Source of the DNA: Ramlibacter sp.
GTDB taxonomy: Bacteria; Pseudomonadota; Gammaproteobacteria; Burkholderiales; Burkholderiaceae
Reading direction: 5' to 3'
DNA: 6,978 bases
NCBI GenBank assembly: GCA_014376915.1
Contig: JACMQP010000378.1
Location: 1 to 6,978 of the forward strand
How positions within the stretch are numbered: the first letter of the stretch is position 1; every line of letters starts with the position of its first letter. Below the pieces are notes generated by a model, which worked only from the letters and a program-made list of their open reading frames with translations, had not been told where the DNA came from and made no database searches. This document shows positions 1-6,440 of this stretch, in pieces. The position numbers and the translations under genes are program-made.

Positions 1-1662
1 CACCAGGATCCGGTCGGCGTGCTCGATGGTCGACAGGCGGTGGGCGATGATCAGCGTGGTGCGCCCGGCCATCAGGCGCTGCAGCGCCGTCTTCACGGCC
101 TGCTCCGACTCGGCGTCCAGCGCCGACGTCGCTTCGTCCAGCACCACGATCGGCGCGTCCTTGTACAGCGCCCGCGCGATGGCCAGGCGCTGGCGCTGGC
201 CGCCGGAAAGCTGGGTGGCGTTGTGGCCGACCCGGGTGTCGATGCCGAGCGGCAGCGCCGCGATGTAGGAGCCGAGGTTGGCCGCCTCCAGCGCCTGCGC
301 GATCCGCTCGCGGTCCGCCGCCAGCCCGAGGGCCACGTTGGCGGCGATGCTGTCGTTGAACATCACCACGTCCTGGCTGACGAACGAGAACTGGCGGCGT
401 AACGCGCCCAGCGTCCAGTCGCGCAGTTCCACGCCGTCGAGCGTGATGCGTCCGCCGGTCGGCTCGATGAACCGAGGCAGCAGGTTCACCAGCGTGGTCT
501 TGCCCGACCCGGAACTGCCCACCAGCGCCACGGTCTGGCCCGGCTCCACCCGCAGGCTGATGCCGTCCAGCGCGTCGCGGCTGCTGCCGGCGTAACGCAC
601 CGAGACCTGGTCCAGCACCAGCTCGCCGCGTGCATGTTCCACCTGATGGCTGCCTTCCTGCTCGGCCTGGGTCTGGTCGATCAGGTCCAGCCCGCGCTCC
701 ACCGCCGCCAGCCCCCGCGTGATCGGCGCCGCCGACTCCGACAGGTGCTTGATTGGCGCGATCAGCATCAGCATGGCCGTCACGAACGACGCGAAGCCGC
801 CGACGGTGATGCCGCTGGTGGAGCTTTGCCACAGCGCCGTGCAGATCACTGCCGACAGCGCCGCCGCCGCCAGCAATTGCGTCAGCGGCGTCATGGCCGA
901 GGCCGCGATGGTGGACTTCATCGCCAGCCGGCGCAGCTCGCGATTGAGGCGGTCGAAGCGCTCGCCTTGCGCGGCTTGCGCCTCGTGCAGGCGCACCACG
1001 CGATGGGCCAGCACGTTTTCTTCGACCACATAGGCCAGCCGGTCGGTGGCCTGCTGGCTGGCCTGGGTGATCCGGTGCAGCCGCCGCGACAGCACTTTCA
1101 TCACGAGCGCCACGCCGGGGAAGATCACCAGCACGATCAGCGTCAGCTTCCAGTTGAGGTACAGCAGGTACGCCATCAGCGCCACCAGCGTCAACGAGTC
1201 CTTGATCAGGGACAGCATGGCATTCACCAGCAGCGTGGTGCCGGTCTGCACTTCGTAGACCACTGTGTTGGAGAGCGCGCTGGCCGAGGTCTGGCCGAAC
1301 ATCGTCATCGGCGCGTCGAGCAACCGGTTGAACAGCTTGCCGCGCAGCGCCACCATCGCCTGGTTGGCCATGAGGGCGAGCGAATACTGCGCCACGAAAC
1401 CGGCGACGCCGCGAACCGCGAACAGTCCCATCAACACCACCGGCACGATCCACAGACTGAGCGAGCCGCCCTGAAAGCCGCGGTCCAGCAACGGCTTCAT
1501 CAGGGCCGGGATCATGGGCTCGGTCACCGCCGCGACCAGGACAGCGGCGATCATGCCGGGCAGGGCCCGGCCGGCGCCGCGGAAATACGGAAAAAACCGC
1601 GCCAGCCGCGGCCAGAGTGCCCGCGCCGGCGGCGCTTCGTCGAGGCCGTCGGCTTCGTTCAT
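1..1662 (-). CDS. msbA: MsbA-type lipid A export ABC transporter (permease-ATPase fusion), C-terminus cut off by the window edge
   Basis: Inner-membrane ABC half-transporter that acts as a homodimer and flips lipid A-core from the cytoplasmic to the periplasmic leaflet using ATP. The 554 codons present cover nearly the whole protein; the family is usually about 580-600 residues, so only the C-terminal tail is missing. A hydrophobic membrane domain fills roughly residues 35-320. The ATPase domain then shows an A-loop Tyr357, Walker A GSSGSGKT at 382-389 (Lys388), Q-loop Gln430, signature LSGGQ at 485-489, Walker B IVVLDE at 505-510 with catalytic Glu510, and the H-loop His541. All motifs are intact. 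The ATG overlaps the stop of the upstream ligase gene in an ATGA, and a GGAG lies 8 bases before it, so translation is probably coupled. Exporters of this fold also carry other substrates; the adjacent O-antigen ligase gene and the overall sequence favour MsbA. Confidence 0.94.
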   Translation of the reverse strand, partial: MNEADGLDEAPPARALWPRLARFFPYFRGAGRALPGMIAAVLVAAVTEPMIPALMKPLLDRGFQGGSLSLWIVPVVLMGLFAVRGVAGFVAQYSLALMANQAMVALRGKLFNRLLDAPMTMFGQTSASALSNTVVYEVQTGTTLLVNAMLSLIKDSLTLVALMAYLLYLNWKLTLIVLVIFPGVALVMKVLSRRLHRITQASQQATDRLAYVVEENVLAHRVVRLHEAQAAQGERFDRLNRELRRLAMKSTIAASAMTPLTQLLAAAALSAVICTALWQSSTSGITVGGFASFVTAMLMLIAPIKHLSESAAPITRGLAAVERGLDLIDQTQAEQEGSHQVEHARGELVLDQVSVRYAGSSRDALDGISLRVEPGQTVALVGSSGSGKTTLVNLLPRFIEPTGGRITLDGVELRDWTLGALRRQFSFVSQDVVMFNDSIAANVALGLAADRERIAQALEAANLGSYIAALPLGIDTRVGHNATQLSGGQRQRLAIARALYKDAPIVVLDEATSALDAESEQAVKTALQRLMAGRTTLIIAHRLSTIEHADRILV

Positions 1663-2900
1663 GCGGCCTGCTCCCGTGGCGGGGTGGTGACCCCGAGCGC
1701 CAGCAGCAGCGCCAGCATGAAGCAGAAATAGTCGCCGATCAGCGCGTCGAACAAGGTGCTGTTGAACAGGCACACGATGGCGAAGATCGCCACCATCGAA
1801 GCGGTCGCATGGCGGATGTCGGGGCGGAAGCCCGACGCATCGCGCAGCAGGGCCCAGCCGAAGGCCAGCAGCAGAGCGATGCCGCCCAGGCCCAGTTGCA
1901 CGCCCCACAGCAGGTACTCCTGATGCGGGTTGCGCAGCTGCGCGTAGGCCGGGGCCAGCGCACTGCCTTCCAGCCGGCGGTAGACATGGTTCCAGCTGCC
2001 GATGCCGTAGCCCGTCAGCGGCCGTTCGCCGATCGCCTGCAGCGAGCGGTGCCACAGGCCGAGCCGGATGCCGGACGACGTGGGGGTGCGGTCGCCGTTG
2101 CTGTAGGCGATCGATTCGGTGACGACGGCCGTGGTGCGATCGCGGAAATGCGGCGACAGCGCCATCACCGCCGCCACCACCAGCAGCGGCAGCAGCACCG
2201 CCACCGGCCGCGCCCGCCGCGGCACGGCCCAGTACAGGCCCAGCACCATCGCCGCCAGCAGGGCGACCTGCGCACTCCGGCCCGGCAGCAGCAGCAGCAC
2301 GTTGACGGCGCACAGGAACACCAGGGCGACAGCCAGCCGTGGTCCGTGACGGCCGGGGAACGCATGGCGCAGGTGCCAGGCCAGCGCAGCGAGGCCCACG
2401 GTCATGATCGACTGGTCGAGATAGCTGGAATACACGGTCGCAGCATAGAGCCGGATCGCCAGCGGCTTCACCACCCAGGGCACGTTCAGCCCGAGCGCCA
2501 GCAGGTAGGAAGTCAGCACGACGAAGGTTTCCACCGCCAGGTACGCGGCCAGCGCCAGCAGCGCCTCGCGGCGCGTGCGCACCAGCAGCAGCACCAGCGG
2601 GATCAGCAGCAGCTTGCTGTATTTGTTCAGGTCGTGCAGCGCCTCAGCGAGCGGGGCCACGGAATAAAGCAGGCTCAGCGCCAGCGCGGCCAGCATCAGG
2701 CCCACCAGCGGCGGCGTGCGCAGCCGCGAGAACGCCGGGATCGGTTCGCGCCTCGTGAGCCGTATTGTGAGAGCCACCAGTGCGAACAAAACCATCAGCA
2801 GCTTGGCCACATTGGTGGCGGCCAGCGAAAACGGCAACATGGCCGCGGTCAGGTACACCGGCCAGGGCCGCAGGTTTTGCCAACTGATTCTTTTCGACAC
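1659..2900 (-). CDS. waaL: O-antigen ligase family (WaaL/Wzy_C-type) polytopic membrane protein
   Basis: Predicted to transfer undecaprenyl-linked O-polysaccharide to lipid A-core on the periplasmic face of the inner membrane. From the preferred start the protein has 413 residues, a normal length for the family, with about ten to twelve hydrophobic segments. Typical motifs are GRSAQ at 207-211 (Arg208, matching the family's key periplasmic Arg), SSGIRLGLWH at about 275-284 followed by RPLTGYGIGSW, and NPHQEYLLWG with His326 in the place of the family's essential His. The frame is also open from a GTG at 2909 (416 residues), but the Shine-Dalgarno-like GAGGTG at 2914-2909 overlaps that codon, whereas it sits 8 bases before the GTG at 2900. 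It lies directly upstream of msbA with a 4-base overlap. Wzy polymerases and other Wzy_C-domain ligases share these motifs, so the exact acceptor is inferred from context. Confidence 0.8.
   Translation of the reverse strand: MSKRISWQNLRPWPVYLTAAMLPFSLAATNVAKLLMVLFALVALTIRLTRREPIPAFSRLRTPPLVGLMLAALALSLLYSVAPLAEALHDLNKYSKLLLIPLVLLLVRTRREALLALAAYLAVETFVVLTSYLLALGLNVPWVVKPLAIRLYAATVYSSYLDQSIMTVGLAALAWHLRHAFPGRHGPRLAVALVFLCAVNVLLLLPGRSAQVALLAAMVLGLYWAVPRRARPVAVLLPLLVVAAVMALSPHFRDRTTAVVTESIAYSNGDRTPTSSGIRLGLWHRSLQAIGERPLTGYGIGSWNHVYRRLEGSALAPAYAQLRNPHQEYLLWGVQLGLGGIALLLAFGWALLRDASGFRPDIRHATASMVAIFAIVCLFNSTLFDALIGDYFCFMLALLLALGVTTPPREQAA
1671..1674 (-). promoter_or_regulatory. Shine-Dalgarno of msbA inside the ligase gene
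   Basis: GGAG on the minus strand, 8 bases before the msbA ATG and inside the last codons of the ligase gene. It supports the start at 1662 and allows both direct initiation and re-initiation at the ATGA overlap. Confidence 0.6.
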
Positions 2901-2990
2901 GCGCGGCACACCTCTGGTACGGACAGCCCGCGATTATCTCAGCAGCGGCGGGGGAGCCCGCATCGCCGCCCTGGCCGGCCGTCTCGGATA
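2901..2990. promoter_or_regulatory. Divergent intergenic region between the ligase-msbA and glycosyltransferase-tolB units
   Basis: This is the only gap in the window between divergent genes, so the leftward unit should be expressed from here, and perhaps the rightward one too. On the minus strand GATAAT at 2938-2933 differs from the sigma-70 -10 consensus by one base. It would start RNA near 2926, leaving a short leader that contains GAGGTG. No good -35 is seen at the right distance (GCGGGC). For the plus strand no convincing promoter is visible. A short GC stem, 2948-2952 with 2957-2961, is present but expected by chance in such GC-rich DNA. Confidence 0.4.
2909..2914 (-). promoter_or_regulatory. 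Shine-Dalgarno-like GAGGTG deciding the start of the ligase gene
   Basis: GAGGTG matches six bases of the full anti-16S consensus. It overlaps the GTG at 2909, so it cannot serve that codon, but is 8 bases from the next in-frame GTG at 2900. This favours the shorter protein, which begins with fMet and then Ser-Lys-Arg-Ile-Ser. Confidence 0.5.
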
Positions 2991-3785
2991 ATGGCAGCCC
3001 AACCCATGACCCTGTCCGTCGTCGTCATCACCCGCAACGAAGCCGCCAACCTGCGCGCCTGCCTGGCCTCGGTGCCGTTCGCCGACGAGATCGTGGTCGT
3101 CGACAGCGGCAGCACCGACGCCACCACGGAAATTGCCCGCGACTGCGGGGCCCGCGTCACCCAGACCGCCGACTGGCCAGGCTTCGGTCCGCAGAAGAAC
3201 CGGGCGCTGGCCCTGGCCACCTGCGACTGGGTGCTGTCGCTGGACGCCGACGAGCGGGTCACGCCGGAACTGGCCGCGCAGATCCAGGCGGCGATGGCGT
3301 CGACCGATCTATCAGCTTATGATATTCCCCGGCTGACCCGCTTTTGCGGCCAGTGGATCCATCACTGCGGCTGGACCCCCGACCACGTGTTGCGTCTGTT
3401 CCGTCGCGGCCAGGCCCGTTTTTCCGACGATCTGGTGCACGAAAAGGTGCTGGCGGAACTCGGGACGCGTCGCCGGCGTCTCACCAGTCCCTTGTTGCAC
3501 GAAAGCTATCCCACCCCCTCCCATTACTGGCGCAAGCTCGAGGCCTACAGCCAGGCCTGGGCGCGCCAGCAACAGGCCCGTGGCCGCCGCACATCGATGG
3601 CTCGCGCCGGCGCGGCCGGCGCGGTGGCCTTCCTGCGCAGCTACTTCCTGCAGCTGGGCTTCCTCGACGGCGCAATGGGCTTTGCCGTGTGTACGATGCA
3701 GGCCCAAGCCGCTTTCGGAAAATATTTCGCTCTTTATTGCCTGAACCGACAAGATGACCCAAGCCTTTCCGATCCCCGCGCCTGA
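2991..3785 (+). CDS. Family 2 glycosyltransferase, WaaE/KdtX-like LPS core glycosyltransferase
   Basis: A 264-residue GT-A fold glycosyltransferase predicted to add a sugar to the LPS inner core on the cytoplasmic side of the inner membrane. Visible parts: SVVVITRNEAANL at 9-21 and EIVVVDSGSTD at 33-43, the nucleotide-sugar binding strands; GPQKNRAL at 66-73; the metal-binding DAD (Asp85-Ala-Asp87) inside LSLDADERV; and DDLVHEKV at 146-153, matching the conserved His-Glu of this subfamily. Length fits WaaE (about 250-260). WaaE of enteric bacteria is a glucosyltransferase acting on heptose I; the sugar used here cannot be read from the sequence. An alternative in-frame ATG at 3006 gives 259 residues and starts closer to the conserved strand; neither start has a clear Shine-Dalgarno. 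The 3' end overlaps tolB by 32 bases. The same frame is open far upstream, but that part is antisense to the ligase and msbA genes. Confidence 0.85.
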   Translation: MAAQPMTLSVVVITRNEAANLRACLASVPFADEIVVVDSGSTDATTEIARDCGARVTQTADWPGFGPQKNRALALATCDWVLSLDADERVTPELAAQIQAAMASTDLSAYDIPRLTRFCGQWIHHCGWTPDHVLRLFRRGQARFSDDLVHEKVLAELGTRRRRLTSPLLHESYPTPSHYWRKLEAYSQAWARQQQARGRRTSMARAGAAGAVAFLRSYFLQLGFLDGAMGFAVCTMQAQAAFGKYFALYCLNRQDDPSLSDPRA

Positions 3786-5049
3786 ATTCCGCCGCCGCGC
3801 CGTGCTGGCCGGCCTGCTGGCCGCGCCGCTGCTGGCCCATGCGCAGTTCCGCGTCGAAGTGACCGGCGTCGGCCTGACGCAGTTGCCGATCGCAATCGCA
3901 CCGTTTCGCGGCGACGCGCAGGCGCCGCAGAAGATCGCCGCCATCATCCAGGCCGACCTGGAGCGCAGCGGCCAGTTCCGCGCCGTCGACGCCAGCGGCG
4001 CGACGCTCGACGAGAGCAGCCGCCCCGACATGGCGCCATGGCGGCAAAAGGGCGCCGACTCGCTGGCGGCCGGCAGCGTCAACCGGCTAGCGGACGGCCG
4101 CTACGACGTTCGCTTCCGGCTGTGGGACGTGGTGCGCGCCCAGGAACTGGGCGTGCTGGGCCTGGTGGTGACAGCCGGCGACCTGCGGCTGGCGGCGCAC
4201 CGCATCGCCGACTTCATCTACGAAAAACTCACCGGCGAGAAGGGCGTGTTTTCCACCCGCATCGCCTACGTGACCAAGGCTGGCACGCGCTTCAACCTGT
4301 GGGTGGCCGACGCCGACGGCGAGAACGCGCAGTCGGCGCTGGCCAGCGCCGAGCCGATCATCTCGCCGTCGTGGTCGCCCAATGGCCGCCAGGTGGCGTA
4401 CGTGTCGTTCGAGTCGCGCAAGCCCGTGGTCTATGTGCACGAGGTTTATGGCGGCAAGCGCCGGCTGATCGCCAATTTCCGCGGCTCCAACAGTGCGCCG
4501 TCTTGGTCGCCGGATGGCCGCACGCTGGCCGTCACGCTCAGCCGCGACGGCGGCTCGCAGCTCTACACGATCGACGCCAACGGCGGCGAGCCCAGGCGGC
4601 TCACGCAGTCGGCGGGCATCGACACCGAACCGGTCTACGCGCCCGATGGCCGCAGCATCTTTTTCGTCAGCGATCGTGGCGGCGCGCCGCAGATCTACCG
4701 CATGCCCGCCAGTGGCGGCACGCCCGAACGCGTCACCTTTACGGGGAGTTACAACATATCCCCCGCGGTGAGCCCGGACGGCCGGTCGCTTGCGTACATT
4801 TCCCGCATCAACGGCGCCTTCAAGCTGCAGGTGATGGAACTGGGCGGCAATGCGGTGAACACCATCACGGACACCACGGCGGACGAGCGACCGAGCTTTG
4901 CCCCCAACGGCCGCCTGATCGTGTACGCGACCCGGCAAAACGGACGCGAAGCCCTCATGACCACCACGCTCGACGGCAAGATCAAGGCCAGGCTGGCGGG
5001 GCAGGGCGGCGACATCCGCGAGCCGGACTGGGGCCCGTTCCAGAAGTGA
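3754..5049 (+). CDS. tolB: Tol-Pal system periplasmic beta-propeller protein TolB
   Basis: Periplasmic protein that links the inner-membrane TolA/TolQR complex to Pal and helps constrict the outer membrane at division. It has 431 residues, the usual family length. A signal peptide with Arg13-Arg14-Arg15 and a hydrophobic stretch ends in Ala-His-Ala, predicted to be cut before Gln31. The N-terminal alpha/beta domain spans about 31-165. A six-bladed propeller follows, with the repeated S/A-P-D/N-G-R motif at 208-212, 252-256, 297-301, 340-344 and 383-387, and a closing PDWGPF near 424-429. The start is fixed by an in-frame TGA at 3742-3744, only 9 bases before the ATG, and the next plausible starts lie inside or beyond the signal. 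No Shine-Dalgarno is visible, and the gene begins inside the glycosyltransferase gene, so coupled translation is likely. tolQ, tolR and tolA are not upstream. Confidence 0.97.
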   Translation: MTQAFPIPAPEFRRRAVLAGLLAAPLLAHAQFRVEVTGVGLTQLPIAIAPFRGDAQAPQKIAAIIQADLERSGQFRAVDASGATLDESSRPDMAPWRQKGADSLAAGSVNRLADGRYDVRFRLWDVVRAQELGVLGLVVTAGDLRLAAHRIADFIYEKLTGEKGVFSTRIAYVTKAGTRFNLWVADADGENAQSALASAEPIISPSWSPNGRQVAYVSFESRKPVVYVHEVYGGKRRLIANFRGSNSAPSWSPDGRTLAVTLSRDGGSQLYTIDANGGEPRRLTQSAGIDTEPVYAPDGRSIFFVSDRGGAPQIYRMPASGGTPERVTFTGSYNISPAVSPDGRSLAYISRINGAFKLQVMELGGNAVNTITDTTADERPSFAPNGRLIVYATRQNGREALMTTTLDGKIKARLAGQGGDIREPDWGPFQK

Positions 5050-5060
5050 TTTTTCCTTTC

Positions 5061-5066
5061 AGGAGG
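5061..5066 (+). promoter_or_regulatory. Consensus Shine-Dalgarno of pal, with possible flanking hairpins
   Basis: AGGAGG lies 9 bases before the pal ATG, the only consensus ribosome binding site in the rightward unit. It is flanked by two copies of TTTTCCT (5051-5057 and 5067-5073). The AGGA at 5061-5064 can therefore pair with TCCT on either side (5054-5057 or 5070-5073). The stems are only four base pairs, so any masking of the site would be weak. Confidence 0.85.
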
Positions 5067-5075
5067 TTTTCCTAG

Positions 5076-5618
5076 ATGTTCAAGAAAATGTTGACGGCCT
5101 GTGCCGTCGCCGCCGTCCTGGCGGGTTGCGCCTCCGGCGTAAAACTCGACGACGTTCCGGTGGAAGACCGCAGCGGCAGTGCCGTGCAGGGCCCTGGCGG
5201 CGCCGATGCCAACGCCGGCCGTGGCACCCAAAGCGCCGTGACACCGGTGCAGACCGCCGAGCGCCCCAGTGACACCATGGGTCCGGTCAACATCGCGCGA
5301 ATCGTGTACTTCGACTACGACAGCTACGCGATCAAACCCGAGTTCCAGAACCTGATCGAGGCCCATGCCCGGTTCCTGAAGGCCAGTGGCGCGCGCCATG
5401 TGGTGGTCGAGGGCCACACCGACGAGCGCGGGGGCCGAGAATACAACCTGGCTCTGGGCCAGCGCCGGGCCGAGGCCGTACGCCGCGCGCTGGGCCTGCT
5501 GGGCATTGGCGACAACCAGGTCGAGGCCGTGAGCTTCGGCAAGGAAAAGCCCTCCGCCATGGGCAGCGACGAGTCCACCTGGTCGCAGAATCGCCGCGCC
5601 GAAATCGCCTACCGCTGA
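5076..5618 (+). CDS. pal: Peptidoglycan-associated lipoprotein Pal
   Basis: Outer-membrane lipoprotein that binds peptidoglycan and TolB, tethering the outer membrane to the wall and drawing it in at division. It has 180 residues, close to the usual size. A short lipoprotein signal carries the lipobox Leu15-Ala-Gly-Cys18, so Cys18 would be the acylated first residue. A Gly/Ala/Pro-rich linker follows to about 70. The OmpA-like domain runs from about 72 to 179: VYFDYDSYAI at 77-86, EGHTDERGGREYNLALGQRRA at 112-132, and NRRAEIAY near the end. Asp116 and Arg131 have the 15-residue spacing of the pair that holds the diaminopimelate of peptidoglycan in OmpA-like domains. It starts 26 bases after tolB behind a strong ribosome binding site. 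Its stop shares one base with the cpoB start (TGATG). Confidence 0.97.
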   Translation: MFKKMLTACAVAAVLAGCASGVKLDDVPVEDRSGSAVQGPGGADANAGRGTQSAVTPVQTAERPSDTMGPVNIARIVYFDYDSYAIKPEFQNLIEAHARFLKASGARHVVVEGHTDERGGREYNLALGQRRAEAVRRALGLLGIGDNQVEAVSFGKEKPSAMGSDESTWSQNRRAEIAYR

Positions 5619-6418
5619 TGAGGGCCCTTTCCATTTCCTGGCGTCCGCTGGCCTGCATTCTGCTGGCCGGCGGCGCGTTGCTGGCCGGGCCGGCACGCGC
5701 CGCGTTGTTCGACGACGACGAGGCGCGCCGGGCCATCCTCGACCTGCGCATCAAGGTCGAACAGCAGCGCCTGGCCAGCGACGCCGCGATCCAGCGGCAG
5801 GCCGAGGACCTGCGCCGATCAACCGAGGATAGCGGCCTGCTCCGACGTAGCTTGCTGGACCTGCAGAACCAGATCGAGTCGCTGCGCGGTGAAATCGCCG
5901 CCATGCGCGGGCAGAACGAACAACTTACCCGCAACGTCTCGGAACTGCAGCGCGGCCAGAAGGACGTGGCGCAAGGCGTCGAAGAGCGGCTGCGCAAGTT
6001 CGAGCCGGTCAAGGTGACGCTGGACGGGCGCGAGTTCATGGCCGACCCGACCGAGACCCGCGACTTCGAGGCCTCGCTGGCGATCTTCCGGCGCGGCGAC
6101 TTCCCGGCGGCGCAGACCGCGTTCACCGAGTTCGTGCGGCGCTACCCGCAGGGTGGCTACCGCGGGACGGCGCTGTTCTGGCTGGGCAACGCGCAGTACG
6201 CCAACCGCGACTACCGCGGCGCCGTCGCCAACTTCCGCGCGCTGCTGTCGCAAGTGCCGGAGCACGCCCGTGCGCCCGAGGCGCTGTTGTCGATCGCCAA
6301 CTGCCAGATCGAACTGAAGGACAACCCGGGCGCCCGCCGCACGCTGCAGGAGCTGGTGCAGGCCTATCCGCAGTCCGAGGCCGCGAACGCCGCGCGCGAG
6401 CGGCTGGCGCGGCGCTGA
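5618..6418 (+). CDS. cpoB: Cell division coordinator CpoB (YbgF), periplasmic coiled-coil and TPR protein
   Basis: Periplasmic partner of TolA and of the PBP1B-LpoB machinery in enteric bacteria, coordinating outer-membrane constriction with septal wall synthesis. The protein has 266 residues. A Sec-type signal has its hydrophobic core at about 11-25 and a likely cut after Ala-Arg-Ala28. A long heptad-rich coiled coil at about 36-128 corresponds to the trimerising region. Three tetratricopeptide-like repeats follow at about 147-180, 184-217 and 221-254, with recurring patterns such as FRRGDFPAAQTAFTEFVRRYP and the closing AYPQSEAANAARERL. It starts in a TGATG overlap with pal and has no obvious Shine-Dalgarno of its own, so it probably depends on termination-reinitiation. 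Neighbours and domain order both fit the usual pal-cpoB arrangement. Confidence 0.95.
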   Translation: MRALSISWRPLACILLAGGALLAGPARAALFDDDEARRAILDLRIKVEQQRLASDAAIQRQAEDLRRSTEDSGLLRRSLLDLQNQIESLRGEIAAMRGQNEQLTRNVSELQRGQKDVAQGVEERLRKFEPVKVTLDGREFMADPTETRDFEASLAIFRRGDFPAAQTAFTEFVRRYPQGGYRGTALFWLGNAQYANRDYRGAVANFRALLSQVPEHARAPEALLSIANCQIELKDNPGARRTLQELVQAYPQSEAANAARERLARR

Positions 6419-6440
6419 GCCGCGTGCCGGCCACGCCGCC

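Noticed and set aside
634..1731. Plus-strand 365-codon frame opposite msbA
   Set aside because: Low-complexity Gln/His/Arg/Gly-rich translation, a shadow of msbA, which has every ABC transporter motif intact on the other strand.
2281..2300. CAG-type trinucleotide run within the ligase gene
   Set aside because: It encodes the Leu run of a transmembrane segment with the preferred CTG codon on the minus strand. It is short and imperfect, so not a meaningful microsatellite.
2945..2970. GC-rich inverted repeats in the divergent gap (GCGGG with CCCGC; GCGGCG with CGCCGC)
   Set aside because: Stems of five to six bases, mutually exclusive, with no T-run. Expected by chance in this GC-rich DNA, so not called a terminator or operator.
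1617..2990. Very long plus-strand open frame continuous with the glycosyltransferase (722 codons in total)
   Set aside because: It is antisense to the ligase and the start of msbA, is rich in Gln, Arg and His with no recognisable domain, and is open only because GC-rich codons leave few stops. The real gene begins at about 2991.
2987..2992. GATAAT on the plus strand overlapping the glycosyltransferase ATG, a possible -10 for a leaderless transcript from the ATG at 3006
   Set aside because: No matching -35 is seen, and a single hexamer match at a start codon is weak evidence.
4038..5075. Plus-strand 345-codon frame inside tolB and opposite-strand frames over tolB (4087-4938 and 4749-5696)
   Set aside because: They overlap the well-supported tolB and pal genes and have Arg/Gly/His-rich composition typical of shifted reading of GC-rich genes.
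6419..6440. Possible terminator or promoter between cpoB and tcdA
   Set aside because: Only 22 bases, with no stem followed by T residues and no promoter-like hexamers.
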